Of a stretch of DNA of 64,000 nucleotides, positions 43,009-51,389 are shown piece after piece. A program made the translations under genes and the position numbers. Below the pieces are notes generated by a model. That model saw only the letters and a list, made by a program, of their open reading frames with translations, did no database searches and was not told the origin of the DNA. Position 1 is the stretch's first letter. Each line of letters starts with the position of its first letter. The stretch is from Streptomyces sp. V3I8 (GTDB taxonomy: Bacteria > Actinomycetota > Actinomycetes > Streptomycetales > Streptomycetaceae), in assembly GCF_030817535.1 (NCBI RefSeq), contig NZ_JAUSZL010000002.1:4774001-4838000 (forward strand), read 5' to 3'.

Positions 43009-43251
43009 GTGGACCACGACGTGTACAACGGCATGGCTGCCACGGAGCTGAGCGGGGCGGCCTGGCAGAAGAGCAGACACAGCAACTCGCAGGGGTCCTG
43101 CGTGGAGTTCGCGCGGCTGCCCGGCGGCGAGGTGGCCGTACGCAACTCGCGTTTCCCCGACGGACCGGCCCTCGTCTACACGCGCGCGGAGATCGAGGCC
43201 ATGCTCCTGGGCATCAAGGACGGCGAGTTCGACCACCTGATAGCGGGCTGA
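43009..43251 (+). CDS. DUF397 protein of a WhiJ-like cluster
   Basis: Predicted 80 aa. The core WQKSRHSNSQGSCVEFARLPGGEVAVRNSRFPDG is typical of DUF397. In Streptomyces such proteins are encoded with an XRE/DUF5753 regulator and an RsbW-like ATPase (the whiJ and abaA loci) and influence development. Several are thought to act by modulating the regulator. GTG at 43009 follows GGGGAG. It is convergent with the ATPase gene and preceded by regulatory copy A. Confidence 0.88.
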   Translation: MDHDVYNGMAATELSGAAWQKSRHSNSQGSCVEFARLPGGEVAVRNSRFPDGPALVYTRAEIEAMLLGIKDGEFDHLIAG

Positions 43252-43356
43252 CCCCAGGCCTGGAACCGGGCCGGGGCCAGGGCCCGGACCCGCACCGCGG
43301 GCCCCGGGGACGGGTAACGCGCGTAGAACCGCGACGCGAAAAAGCGCCGCGGTCCG

Positions 43357-43854
43357 TCACGCGGAGGCCCCCAGGCGGAACAGCGCCCAGACGACCTTGC
43401 CGTCGAGCGTGCCGGCCAGCGGGTGCCAGCCCCAGCTGTCGGCGAAGGACTCGACCAGGAACAGGCCGCGGCCCGATTCCGCCGAGGAGTCGTCGGAGTC
43501 GCCCGTGACCGGGCTGTCGTGACTGGGGTCGCGCACCGCGCAGACGAGTCTCCCGGTCCACCGCATCAGGTGCAGCCGCACGGGCGGGTCCTGGTCGGCC
43601 GGTCGGGGGGTGTCCGCGGGCAGCGCGTGCCGCAGTGCGTTGGTGACGAGTTCCGAGACCACCAGACAGACGTCGTCGAAGCGGTTGCCCACGTCCCACT
43701 GGTCCAGCGTGCGGCGGGTGAACTGCCGCGCGTCGCGCACCGCTTCGAAACGGGGCGGGAGGGCGCAGGAGGCGGCGTTGGACACGGACGCGGGGTCCAG
43801 TGGCGGAAGCCCCTGCCGTAACGGCTCGAGCATGGTCGATCCATTCGTCCCCAT
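43357..43854 (-). CDS. RsbW-like ATP-binding protein of the WhiJ-like cluster
   Basis: Predicted 165 aa GHKL ATPase. The N box VVSELVTNALRH has the Mg-ATP Asn72, and a G2-like loop ESGRGLFLVESFADSWGW is present, so ATP binding should be intact, in contrast to the BldG partner. ATG at 43854 is chosen because GGGAG lies 7 nt upstream; GTG at 43863 would overlap that site. Convergent with the DUF397 gene. Copy B of the 28-bp element lies upstream. No sigma factor gene is adjacent. Confidence 0.87.
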   Translation of the reverse strand: MGTNGSTMLEPLRQGLPPLDPASVSNAASCALPPRFEAVRDARQFTRRTLDQWDVGNRFDDVCLVVSELVTNALRHALPADTPRPADQDPPVRLHLMRWTGRLVCAVRDPSHDSPVTGDSDDSSAESGRGLFLVESFADSWGWHPLAGTLDGKVVWALFRLGASA

Positions 43855-43907
43855 GCGAGGCACTCCCGGGGTTCGCGGTCGTTGCGATGCAGCGGTGGCG
43901 CTAGACC

Positions 43908-43954
43908 ATCGTTCCGAATGCGTTCAGCAGATGCAAGGGCAGATGCACGTGCAC
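43908..43954 (-). promoter_or_regulatory. 28-bp hexamer element (copy B) and -10 of the ATPase gene
   Basis: On the minus strand the element spans 43954-43927, followed by 13 bp and AACGAT (43913-43908). It also lies about 210 bp upstream of the divergent XRE gene. The remaining gap to 44161 is AT-rich for this genome and holds a GCCACT/AGTGGC hairpin and a possible XRE promoter TTGCCG-18-TACTGC. Confidence 0.65.
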
Positions 43955-44161
43955 GCGCCCGAATTGAACCTCCCGTGCCGCTTCTTGGGCATTTTTTCCG
44001 CCATCTCCGCGCCACTTTTTTCGGAGTGGCTTGTCTTCTCCTTGTCGTTTCCTGTGCTTCTCCCCTGAAAGCTTGCCGTTTCTGTAACCGAACGAGTACT
44101 GCTTGAAGTGTTTTAGTGGCAGACTGCGGCCCTTGAGACGGGGTTGGGGAGGCTGACGAAC

Positions 44162-45022
44162 GTGAGCACGCAGGAGTCGGGATCAGTGGTACGACGCATG
44201 CTGCTCGGCTCGCACCTGAGGCGGCTGCGCGAATCGCGCGGGATCACCCGGGAGAAGGCCGGCTACTCGATCCGCGCCTCCGAATCGAAGATCAGCCGTA
44301 TGGAGTTGGGCCGGGTGAGCTTCAAGACGAGGGACGTAGAGGATCTGCTGACGCTCTACGGGATCGCCGACGAGGCGGAGCGCACGTCGCTGCTCTCCCT
44401 CGCCAAGGAGGCGAACGTCGCGGGCTGGTGGCACAGTTACTCGGACGTCCTGCCCAGCTGGTTCCCGACCTATGTCGGCCTGGAGGGCGCCGCGGCCCTG
44501 ATCCGGTCCTACGAGGTCCAGTTCGTGCACGGCCTGCTGCAGACCGAGGCGTACGCGCACGCGGTCGTCGCCCGGGGCATGCGAGGCGCCGGCCGCGCCG
44601 ACATCGACCGTCGGGTGGCCCTGCGCCTGGAGCGGCAGAAGTACCTCGTGGCCGAGACCGCGCCCGAGTTCCATGTGGTGCTGGACGAGGCGGCGCTGCG
44701 GCGGCCGTACGGCGACCGGAATGTGATGCGCGGCCAGTTGCAGCACCTCATCGACATCTCCCAGCGGCCGAACGTGCGGCTCCAGGTCATGCCGTTCAGC
44801 CTGGGCGGCCATGCCGGGGAGAGCGGGGCCTTCACCATGCTGAGCTTCCCCGAGTCCGACCTGTCCGACGTGGTCTACCTGGAGCAGCTCACCAGCGCGC
44901 TGTACCTGGACAAGCGCGAGGACGTCGCCCAGTACGAGAAGGCGATGAAGGAACTGCAGCAGGACAGCCCGGGACCCGACGAGAGCCGCGACCTGCTCAG
45001 GGGACTGCTCCAACTCAGTTGA
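44162..45022 (+). CDS. XRE-family regulator with DUF5753 (WhiJ-like)
   Basis: Predicted 286 aa. The HTH (residues about 14-70: LRRLRESRGITREKAGYSI...SKISRMELGR) is followed by the DUF5753 sensor domain (about 95-280, with EVQFVHGLLQTEAYA and RLERQKYL). This is the regulator of the DUF397/RsbW-like trio and the most likely protein to bind the 28-bp elements. GTG at 44162 follows GGGGAGG. The downstream gap to the aldehyde dehydrogenase contains a 12-bp match to the element. Confidence 0.9.
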   Translation: MSTQESGSVVRRMLLGSHLRRLRESRGITREKAGYSIRASESKISRMELGRVSFKTRDVEDLLTLYGIADEAERTSLLSLAKEANVAGWWHSYSDVLPSWFPTYVGLEGAAALIRSYEVQFVHGLLQTEAYAHAVVARGMRGAGRADIDRRVALRLERQKYLVAETAPEFHVVLDEAALRRPYGDRNVMRGQLQHLIDISQRPNVRLQVMPFSLGGHAGESGAFTMLSFPESDLSDVVYLEQLTSALYLDKREDVAQYEKAMKELQQDSPGPDESRDLLRGLLQLS

Positions 45023-45027
45023 AACGC

Positions 45028-45103
45028 CTGAACTCGTTTGAAACACCCGTACGATGACATGTGATCAGACCGTGAAGATGCATGGGCTGCTGCCTTCGGC
45101 AGC
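45028..45103 (+). promoter_or_regulatory. Aldehyde dehydrogenase promoter and partial hexamer element
   Basis: CTGAAC (45028-45033), 16 bp, TACGAT (45050-45055). The reverse of 45076-45087 reads GCCCATGCATCT, identical to 12 bases inside copy A of the hexamer element. A GCTGCC-TTC-GGCAGC hairpin (45089-45103) follows in the leader. Confidence 0.45.
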
Positions 45104-45121
45104 GGGGGATTGAGGGATCAC

Positions 45122-46585
45122 ATGTCGTCGTCCTACTTCACCGACCTGGCTCAGCAGTACATCGACGGCCGATGGCGCCAGGGCACGGGTTCCTGGGACA
45201 TCATCGACTTCAACCCGTACGACGGCGAGAAGCTGGCCTCGATCACGATAGCCACGGTCGACGAGGTGGACGAGGCCTACCGGGCGGCCGCCCGGGCCCA
45301 GGAGGCATGGGCGGCGACGAACCCGTACGCGCGCCGGAGCGTGTTCGAGAAGGCGCTGCGGATCGTCGAGGAGCGCGAGCCGGAGATCACCGAGGCGATC
45401 ATCGCGGAGCTCGGCGGCACGCGTCTGAAGGCCGGCTTCGAACTGCACCTCGCCAAGGAGTTCCTGCGCGAGTCGGTCAACCTGGCGCTGCGGCCCCAGG
45501 GGAAGATCATCCCCTCGCCGGGCGACGGCAAGGAGAACCGTCTCTACCTCGTCCCGGTCGGCGTCGTCGGTGTGATCAGCCCCTTCAACTTCCCGTTCCT
45601 GCTGTCGCTGAAGTCCGTGGCACCCGCGCTCGCCCTCGGCAACGGCGTGGTCCTCAAGCCGCACCAGAACACCCCGATCGTGGGCGGCTCCCTGATCGCG
45701 AAGATCTTCGAGGACGCGGGCCTGCCGGCCGGTCTGCTCAACGTCGTCATCACCGACATCGCGGAGATCGGCGACGCCTTCCTGGAGCACCCGGTGCCGA
45801 AGGTCATCTCCTTCACCGGCTCCGACAAGGTCGGCCGCCACGTCGCGACCGTCTGCGCCGCGCAGTTCAAGCGCTCGATCCTCGAACTGGGCGGCAACAG
45901 CGCGCTGGTGGTCCTGGACGACGCGGACGTCGACTACGCCGTGGACGCCGCGGTCTTCAGCCGGTTCGTGCACCAGGGCCAGGTCTGCATGGCCGCGAAC
46001 CGCGTCCTGGTGGACCGCTCGGTCGAGGCGGAGTTCACCGAGAAGTTCGTCGCCAAGGTCAGGTCCCTGAAGGCCGGCGACCCGCGCGACCCGGAGACCG
46101 TCATCGGTCCGGTCATCAACTCCACGCAGGCGAACGCCCTCGGCGCCGTGGTGGACCAGGCGCTCGCCGAGGGCGCGACCGCCCTCGTGCGCGGCACCAC
46201 CACCGACAACCTCGTCGAGCCGACCGTCCTGACCGGCCTGCCCGCCGACTCCGCCATCCTCCGCCAGGAGATCTTCGGCCCCGTCGCGCTCCTCGTCCCG
46301 TTCGACGGCGAGGAGGAGGCCGTACGCATCGTCAACGACACCCCGTACGGGCTGAGCGGCGCCGTGCACACCGCCGACGTGGAGCGCGGGGTCTCCTTCG
46401 CGAAGCGGATCGACACGGGCATGTTCCACGTGAACGACGGCACCGTGCACGACGAGCCGCTGGTCGCCTTCGGCGGCGAGAAGTCCTCCGGCATCGGCCG
46501 CCTGAACGGCGAGGCGACCGTCGAGGCGTTCACCACCCAGAAGTGGATCTCGGTCCAGCACGGCCGCAGCGCCTTCCCGTTCTAG
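45122..46585 (+). CDS. NAD(P)-dependent aldehyde dehydrogenase
   Basis: Predicted 487 aa, full-length ALDH. The cofactor region ISPFNFPFLLSLKSV, the general base Glu in LELGGNSALV and the catalytic Cys in HQGQVCMAANR are in the right order. The closest families are benzaldehyde/salicylaldehyde- or betaine-aldehyde-type enzymes; the substrate cannot be fixed. ATG at 45122 follows GAGGGAT. It lies directly after the XRE regulator, and its leader carries a piece of the putative XRE element. Confidence 0.92.
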   Translation: MSSSYFTDLAQQYIDGRWRQGTGSWDIIDFNPYDGEKLASITIATVDEVDEAYRAAARAQEAWAATNPYARRSVFEKALRIVEEREPEITEAIIAELGGTRLKAGFELHLAKEFLRESVNLALRPQGKIIPSPGDGKENRLYLVPVGVVGVISPFNFPFLLSLKSVAPALALGNGVVLKPHQNTPIVGGSLIAKIFEDAGLPAGLLNVVITDIAEIGDAFLEHPVPKVISFTGSDKVGRHVATVCAAQFKRSILELGGNSALVVLDDADVDYAVDAAVFSRFVHQGQVCMAANRVLVDRSVEAEFTEKFVAKVRSLKAGDPRDPETVIGPVINSTQANALGAVVDQALAEGATALVRGTTTDNLVEPTVLTGLPADSAILRQEIFGPVALLVPFDGEEEAVRIVNDTPYGLSGAVHTADVERGVSFAKRIDTGMFHVNDGTVHDEPLVAFGGEKSSGIGRLNGEATVEAFTTQKWISVQHGRSAFPF

Positions 46586-46621
46586 TCCTTTCGTCCTGGT
46601 CCGCGACCGGCCCGTTCTCGC

Positions 46622-46656
46622 GGGTCCTTGCGGACAGGACCTGACCGCAAGGGCCC
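46622..46656 (+). terminator. Inverted repeat after aldehyde dehydrogenase
   Basis: 12-bp arms GGGTCCTTGCGG and complement (46622-46633, 46645-46656; one T-G) are separated by 11 nt. Confidence 0.5.
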
Positions 46657-46708
46657 GTAGCTTCGTGGGTGTCGGGAAAGAGACGGCACCCACGAAAAGG
46701 CGGCTCCC

Positions 46709-47251
46709 ATGGTCATGCACGTGCACGCGGAGGCCCACGGCGACGAGCGCGGCGCGCTGCTCGCCTTCCTGGACGAGCAGCGCGGCGGCATCCGCCGGGC
46801 CCTGCTCGGCCTGACCGACGAGCAGGCCGCGACCCGCCCGAGCGCGAGCGAACTCTCCCTCTCCGGGCTGCTCAAGCACGTCGCGGAGACCGAGCAGGGC
46901 TGGCTGTCGCTGGCCCGGCAGGAGACGTCCGGCACCGAGCGCTCCGAGGAGGACCGGGGTGACGGCTTCCGGCTGACCGGCGACGAGACGGTCGGGTCGA
47001 CGCTGGCCCGCTGGGACGAGGTCGCCCGGCGGACGGAGGACTTCATCCGTGCCGTGCCCAGCCTGAACGACACCTTCCCGCTGCCCGATCAGCCGTGGTT
47101 CCCGGACGGCGAGGCCGTCTCCATGCGCTGGCTGCTGCTGCGCCTGATCACGGAGACGGCCCGGCACGCCGGCCACGCCGACATCGTCCGCGAGTCCCTC
47201 GACGGGAAGACGGCCTTCGAGCTCGTCGCGCAGCAGCAGGGCCGGGGCTGA
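46709..47251 (+). CDS. DinB-like protein (DUF664)
   Basis: Predicted 180 aa four-helix bundle. Conserved metal-ligand His residues appear in LLKHVAETEQGW and ETARHAGHADI, the DUF664/DinB_2 pattern shared with mycothiol- or bacillithiol-S-transferase-like enzymes. MHVHAEAH at the N-terminus is His-rich. ATG at 46709 (or 46715). It is separated by 59 bp from the padR gene. Substrate unknown. Confidence 0.83.
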   Translation: MVMHVHAEAHGDERGALLAFLDEQRGGIRRALLGLTDEQAATRPSASELSLSGLLKHVAETEQGWLSLARQETSGTERSEEDRGDGFRLTGDETVGSTLARWDEVARRTEDFIRAVPSLNDTFPLPDQPWFPDGEAVSMRWLLLRLITETARHAGHADIVRESLDGKTAFELVAQQQGRG

Positions 47252-47262
47252 GCCGAGCCCCC

Positions 47263-47287
47263 GCCGGGCCCGGCGCCCGGGCCCGGC
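47263..47287 (+). terminator. Perfect 11-bp hairpin before padR
   Basis: GCCGGGCCCGG (47263-47273) and its complement (47277-47287) are separated by 3 nt. It terminates the DinB gene and overlaps the -35 area of the padR promoter. Confidence 0.65.
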
Positions 47288-47310
47288 AGGGCCGCCCTAC
47301 GCTTGGCCGC

Positions 47311-47952
47311 ATGTCAGCGATCCGCCTCCTCGTCCTCGGTGCCGTGCGCCAGCACGGCCGGGCCCACGGCTACCAGGTGCGCAACGACCTGGAGTACTGG
47401 GGCGCGCACGAGTGGTCCAACGCCAAGCCCGGCTCGATCTACCACGCGCTCAAGCAGATGGCGAAGCAGGGACTGCTGGTCGCGCACGAGACCGCGCCCT
47501 CCACGGCCGGCGGCCCGCCGCGCACGGAGTACGAGATCACGCAGGAGGGCACGCGGGAGTTCCGCACGCTCCTGCGCGAGTCGCTGACCGCGTACGACCA
47601 GAAGCCGGACGTCCTCTCCGCGGCGCTCGGTTTCATGGTGGACCTCGGCCGCGAGGAGGCGCTCGGACTCCTGGAGGAGCGGGTGCGGGTCATCGAGGAG
47701 TGGCGTTCGGCCGTCACCGAGCACTACGTACCGGAGGACGGTCCCGGCCGGCTCGGCCACATCGGCGAGATCATGAACTTCTGGGTCCACTCCGCCGACA
47801 GCGGCGCCGAGTGGACCCGTGGCCTGATCCGGCGGATCAAGGACGGCGCATACACCTTCGCGGGCGAAGGCGAGCCCTTCGTGGGCGTGCTGGCGGAGGG
47901 CGAGGAGAACCCGTACGCCACGGGTGAGACGCATCCGGAGGATGCGCGGTAA
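47311..47952 (+). CDS. PadR-family transcriptional regulator
   Basis: Predicted 213 aa. The winged-helix part (1-95: LLVLGAVRQHGRAHGYQVRNDLE ... SIYHALKQMAKQGLL) is followed by the Vir_act_alpha_C dimer helices. PadR proteins repress transporters or enzymes and release DNA on ligand binding. TACGCT (47298-47303) ends 7 nt before ATG, so the mRNA is probably leaderless. It precedes the ABC transporter, with two matching operators in the 91-bp gap, so it almost certainly controls it. Confidence 0.92.
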   Translation: MSAIRLLVLGAVRQHGRAHGYQVRNDLEYWGAHEWSNAKPGSIYHALKQMAKQGLLVAHETAPSTAGGPPRTEYEITQEGTREFRTLLRESLTAYDQKPDVLSAALGFMVDLGREEALGLLEERVRVIEEWRSAVTEHYVPEDGPGRLGHIGEIMNFWVHSADSGAEWTRGLIRRIKDGAYTFAGEGEPFVGVLAEGEENPYATGETHPEDAR

Positions 47953-48015
47953 TCAAGTTTGACTAAGCCTCCGGGCGGGCATACCCTCGCGGCACGCTGG
48001 TAGTCAATTTTGATT
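47951..48015 (+). promoter_or_regulatory. ABC transporter promoter with two PadR-type operators
   Basis: AATCAAGTTTGACTA (47951-47965) and TAGTCAATTTTGATT (48001-48015) are inverted copies of each other (13 of 15 match), each with a TCAA/TTGA dyad. TTGACT (47959-47964), 17 bp, TACCCT (47982-47987) forms a promoter whose -35 lies in the first operator. Operator 2 lies just past the start point. Centre distance is 50 bp. Confidence 0.75.
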
Positions 48016-48043
48016 ACTCTGATGTGGACGTGAAAGGAGCCCG

Positions 48044-48997
48044 ATGACCGACGCGATCGTCGTCGAGGGCGTACGGAAGCGGTACGGAGGCACCCACGCG
48101 CTGGACGGGCTCGACCTGCGGGTCGGGCGCGGCACGGTGCACGCGCTGCTCGGCCCCAACGGCGCGGGCAAGACGACCCTGGTCCGGATCCTGTCCACCC
48201 TGCTGCGGCCCGACGGGGGCCGTGTGGAGGTGGCGGGGCACGACGCGGTGGCCCGGGCACGGGAGGTGCGCCGCCGCATCGGCCTGCTCGGCCAGCACGC
48301 GGCGCTCGACGAGGAGCTGGGCGGACGGCAGAACCTGGAGATGTTTGGGCGCCTGTACCACCTGGGTGCCCGCCACGCGCGCGTGCGGGCCGGCGAACTC
48401 CTGGAGCGCTTCGGGCTCGCGGACACGGGCCGCAAGGCGGTGAAGCGGTACAGCGGCGGCATGCGGCGCCGCCTCGACCTGGCCGCCTCGCTCATCACCG
48501 AACCGGAGGTGCTCTTCCTGGACGAGCCGACCACCGGCCTGGACCCGCGCGGCCGGGCCGAGGTGTGGGCGGCGGTGCGCTCCCTGGTCGGCGGCGGTAC
48601 GACGGTGCTGCTCACCACGCAGTACCTGGAGGAGGCGGACCAGCTCGCCGACCGGATCGCGGTGGTCGACCGCGGACGGCTCGTCGCGGACGGGACGGCG
48701 GGCGAACTGAAGGCCCTCGCGGGCGGGGACCGCATCGACGTGGTGCTGCGGGACGGCGGGCAGCTGGGAGCCGCGGTCGCCCTGCTGCCGCTCGCCCCGG
48801 CGGAGATCTCGGTGGACGTCGACCGGCGCCTGCTGAGCGCCCCGGCCGCCGACCGCATGAAGGTGCTCACCGGGGTCGTACGGGCTCTGGAGGACGCCGG
48901 GATGGAGGCCGAGGACGTGGCCCTGCGGCGGCCCACGCTGGACGAGGTGTTCCTGCGCCTCACCGAGGACGACGAACCGGCGAAGGAGGCGGTATGA
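48044..48997 (+). CDS. DrrA-like ABC transporter ATP-binding subunit
   Basis: Predicted 317 aa. Walker [11 protein letters not shown]-loop LLGQHAAL, signature [12 protein letters not shown], Walker [13 protein letters not shown], and a C-terminal domain of about 100 aa typical of drug or lipid exporters of the daunorubicin-resistance type. AAAGGAGC precedes ATG. It overlaps the permease gene by ATGA. With PadR upstream this looks like an inducible drug-efflux operon. Confidence 0.94.
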   Translation: MTDAIVVEGVRKRYGGTHALDGLDLRVGRGTVHALLGPNGAGKTTLVRILSTLLRPDGGRVEVAGHDAVARAREVRRRIGLLGQHAALDEELGGRQNLEMFGRLYHLGARHARVRAGELLERFGLADTGRKAVKRYSGGMRRRLDLAASLITEPEVLFLDEPTTGLDPRGRAEVWAAVRSLVGGGTTVLLTTQYLEEADQLADRIAVVDRGRLVADGTAGELKALAGGDRIDVVLRDGGQLGAAVALLPLAPAEISVDVDRRLLSAPAADRMKVLTGVVRALEDAGMEAEDVALRRPTLDEVFLRLTEDDEPAKEAV

Positions 48998-49755
48998 CCA
49001 CGTACGCGCTGAACGACTCCTGGACCATGACCCGCCGCGAACTCGCCCACTGGGCCCGGCAGCCGGTCCAGGTCCTGGTCGGTCTGGTCTTCCCCGTGAT
49101 GCTGCTGCTGATGTTCGGCTACCTCATCGGGGGCGGCCGGGGCGTCGACGGCGACTACGTCGACTTCCTGGTGCCCGGCATGTTCGCGCTGACCATGGCC
49201 TTCGGCCTGGAGGGCACGATGCTGGCCGTCACCCAGGACCTCAACAAGGGCGTGATCGACCGCTTCCGCTCGATGCCGATGACCGACGGGGCCGTCCTGG
49301 TGGGCCGTTCGGCCGCCGACATGCTCCAGTCGGCGCTCGGCCTGATCGTGCTGATCGGGGTCGCGTACACGCTCGGCTGGCGCGTGCACGGCACCCTCGG
49401 CGCGTTCCTGGGCGCCCTGGGCCTGCTCCTGCTGTTGCGGTTCGCGATGCTGTGGATCGGCATCCTGCTGGCGATGGTGGCCGGGAGGCCGGAGATGGTG
49501 CAGGCCGTGCAGATTCTGATCTGGCCCGTCGGCTTCCTGTCCAACGCCCTCGCGACCCCGGAGTCCATGCCCGGCTGGCTGGGCACGGCCGTCGAGTGGA
49601 ACCCGCTGTCACAGACGGCCACGGCGGTACGCGACCTGTTCGGCGCGCCGGGCGCCGAGTCGGGCCACGTCTGGGCGGCGATCGCCTGGCCGCTCGCCCT
49701 GCTGGCGGTGTTCTTCCCGCTGGCGGTACGGCGGTTCGGGGCGCTGGACAGGTAG
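48994..49755 (+). CDS. ABC-2 type permease, DrrB-like
   Basis: Predicted 253 aa with six hydrophobic segments and the ABC-2 conserved [16 protein letters not shown] near the C-terminus. Partner of the upstream ATPase. ATG overlaps the ATPase stop, so expression is coupled. It probably exports hydrophobic compounds; the substrate is unknown. Confidence 0.92.
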   Translation: MTTYALNDSWTMTRRELAHWARQPVQVLVGLVFPVMLLLMFGYLIGGGRGVDGDYVDFLVPGMFALTMAFGLEGTMLAVTQDLNKGVIDRFRSMPMTDGAVLVGRSAADMLQSALGLIVLIGVAYTLGWRVHGTLGAFLGALGLLLLLRFAMLWIGILLAMVAGRPEMVQAVQILIWPVGFLSNALATPESMPGWLGTAVEWNPLSQTATAVRDLFGAPGAESGHVWAAIAWPLALLAVFFPLAVRRFGALDR

Positions 49756-49821
49756 CCGGCGGGCCGGGACCGGCGGGACGGATGCCCGGCTGTCCGGCTG
49801 CCGGGGCGCGGCCCGTCCTGC

Positions 49822-51228
49822 TCAGTGGTGGAAGCCCGTCGCCGCGTCCTTGTCCCTCGTCAGCGGGTGCGGTTGCCGGCGCAGTTCGGGCAGCAGGCGG
49901 GTCAGGTCCTCGACGAACAGGTCGGCGAGGTCGGACGAGAAGCCGTTGCGGCACACCACCCGCAGCACGGACAGGTCCTCGCGGTTGGCCGGGAAGGTGT
50001 ACGCGGGCAGCAGCCAGCCCCGTTCCCGGATGCGCCGGGACACGTCGAAGACGTCGAAGGCCGTGACGTGCGGGGCGGTGGTGAAGGCGAACACCGGCAG
50101 CTCGTCGCCCCGGGTGACGAGGCGGAAGTCGTCGAGGGCCCCGATCCGTTCCGCGAGCCCCTGGGCGACCTCCCGGGTCGTCCGCTGGACGGCCCGGTAG
50201 CCCTCGCGGCCCAGCCGCAGGAACGTGTAGTACTGCGCCACGACCTGCGCGCCGGGCCGGGAGAAGTTGAGCGCGAAGGTCGGCATGTCGCCGCCCAGGT
50301 AGTTCACGTGGAAGACGAGGTCCTCCGGCAGCTCGGCGGCCGAGCGCCACAGCGCCCAGCCGACACCCGGGTACACCAGCCCGTACTTGTGCCCCGAGGT
50401 GTTGATGGAGGAGACGCGCGGCAGCCGGAAGTCCCAGACCAGGTCCTCGTCGACGAAGGGCGCGACCATCGCGCCGGAGGCCCCGTCCACATGGACGGGG
50501 ACGTCCAGCCCGGTACGCTCCTGCAGCGCGTCCAGCGCGGCACAGAGGGCGGCGATCGGCTCGTACGACCCGTCGAAGGTGGAACCGAGGATGCCGACGA
50601 CCCCGATGGTGTTCTCGTCGCACAGGTCGGCGGCCGCCTGCGGGTCGAGGTGGAAGCGGTCGCCCTCCATGGGCACCTGGCGGGCCTCCACCTCCCAGAA
50701 GTTGCAGAACTTCTCCCAGCAGACCTGCACGTTGACGCCCATCACGAGGTTCGGGCGGGCGCCCGGGTACCGGTCCGCGTTCCGGTGGGCCCAGCGGCGT
50801 TTGAGCGCCATGCCCGCGAGCATGCACGCCTCGCTGGACCCGGTCGTCGAACAGCCCACCGCGGCGGCCGGATCCGGCGCGTTCCACAGGTCGGCGAGCA
50901 TCACCACGCACCTGCGCTCCAGCTCGGCCGTGCGCGGGTACTCGTCCTTGTCGATCATGTTCTTGTCCCGGCACTCGCCGAGCAGTATGTCGGCCTGCGG
51001 CTCCATCCAGGTGGTGACGAAGGTCGCGAGGTTGAGCCGGGAGTTGCCGTCCAGCATCAGCTCGTCGTGCACCAGCTGGTAGGCGGTGGAGGGCGCCAGC
51101 GGCCGGTCGGGCAGCCGGTGCCGGGGCGGGGCCTCGGTCATGCCGTCGACCGGGTTCGCCTCCCCGTAGAAGGGATTGACGCTCGAGGGACGCTCATCGG
51201 ACTTCGCGGGGCCTTTGTGCAGCGCCAT
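49822..51228 (-). CDS. Glutamate decarboxylase
   Basis: Predicted 468 aa PLP enzyme converting glutamate to GABA and CO2, consuming a proton. The PLP-Lys is in SINTSGHKYGLVYPG, and HVDGASGAM supplies the cofactor Asp. Length equals bacterial GadA/GadB. ATG at 51228 follows GGAGG at 5 nt. No glutamate/GABA antiporter gene is adjacent, so acid-resistance use is unproven. It is divergent from tipA across a 161-bp gap. Confidence 0.95.
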   Translation of the reverse strand: MALHKGPAKSDERPSSVNPFYGEANPVDGMTEAPPRHRLPDRPLAPSTAYQLVHDELMLDGNSRLNLATFVTTWMEPQADILLGECRDKNMIDKDEYPRTAELERRCVVMLADLWNAPDPAAAVGCSTTGSSEACMLAGMALKRRWAHRNADRYPGARPNLVMGVNVQVCWEKFCNFWEVEARQVPMEGDRFHLDPQAAADLCDENTIGVVGILGSTFDGSYEPIAALCAALDALQERTGLDVPVHVDGASGAMVAPFVDEDLVWDFRLPRVSSINTSGHKYGLVYPGVGWALWRSAAELPEDLVFHVNYLGGDMPTFALNFSRPGAQVVAQYYTFLRLGREGYRAVQRTTREVAQGLAERIGALDDFRLVTRGDELPVFAFTTAPHVTAFDVFDVSRRIRERGWLLPAYTFPANREDLSVLRVVCRNGFSSDLADLFVEDLTRLLPELRRQPHPLTRDKDAATGFHH

Positions 51229-51326
51229 GACGCCTCCGGTCGTGGGGCTCGGGCTCAGGACCTCCATGGTGGCCCCCCTTCGTCGGCGGCCGGGAGAATC
51301 GACACGGCGCGGGGTGGATTTCCGGC

Positions 51327-51357
51327 TTGCACCTCACGTCACGTGAGGGCCCAGCCT
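51327..51357 (+). promoter_or_regulatory. tipA promoter, MerR-type
   Basis: TTGCAC (51327-51332) and CAGCCT (51352-51357) are spaced 19 bp, the long spacer twisted by MerR activators. Between them is the perfect repeat CCTCACGT-C-ACGTGAGG (51332-51339, 51341-51348). It closely resembles the thiostrepton-inducible ptipA as I remember it. Confidence 0.85.
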
Positions 51358-51389
51358 GGGGCGTACCGAAGAAGGAGGGAGCGGAGGCC

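Noticed and set aside
43009..45022. Toxin-antitoxin or phage-defence island for the DUF397/ATPase/XRE trio
   Set aside because: The composition matches developmental whiJ/abaA-type loci and no toxin-like domain is seen.
46709..46735. A possible further copy of the hexamer element (ATGCACGTGCACGC) at the start of the DinB gene
   Set aside because: It is inside coding sequence for a His-rich N-terminus and matches only the first third of the element.
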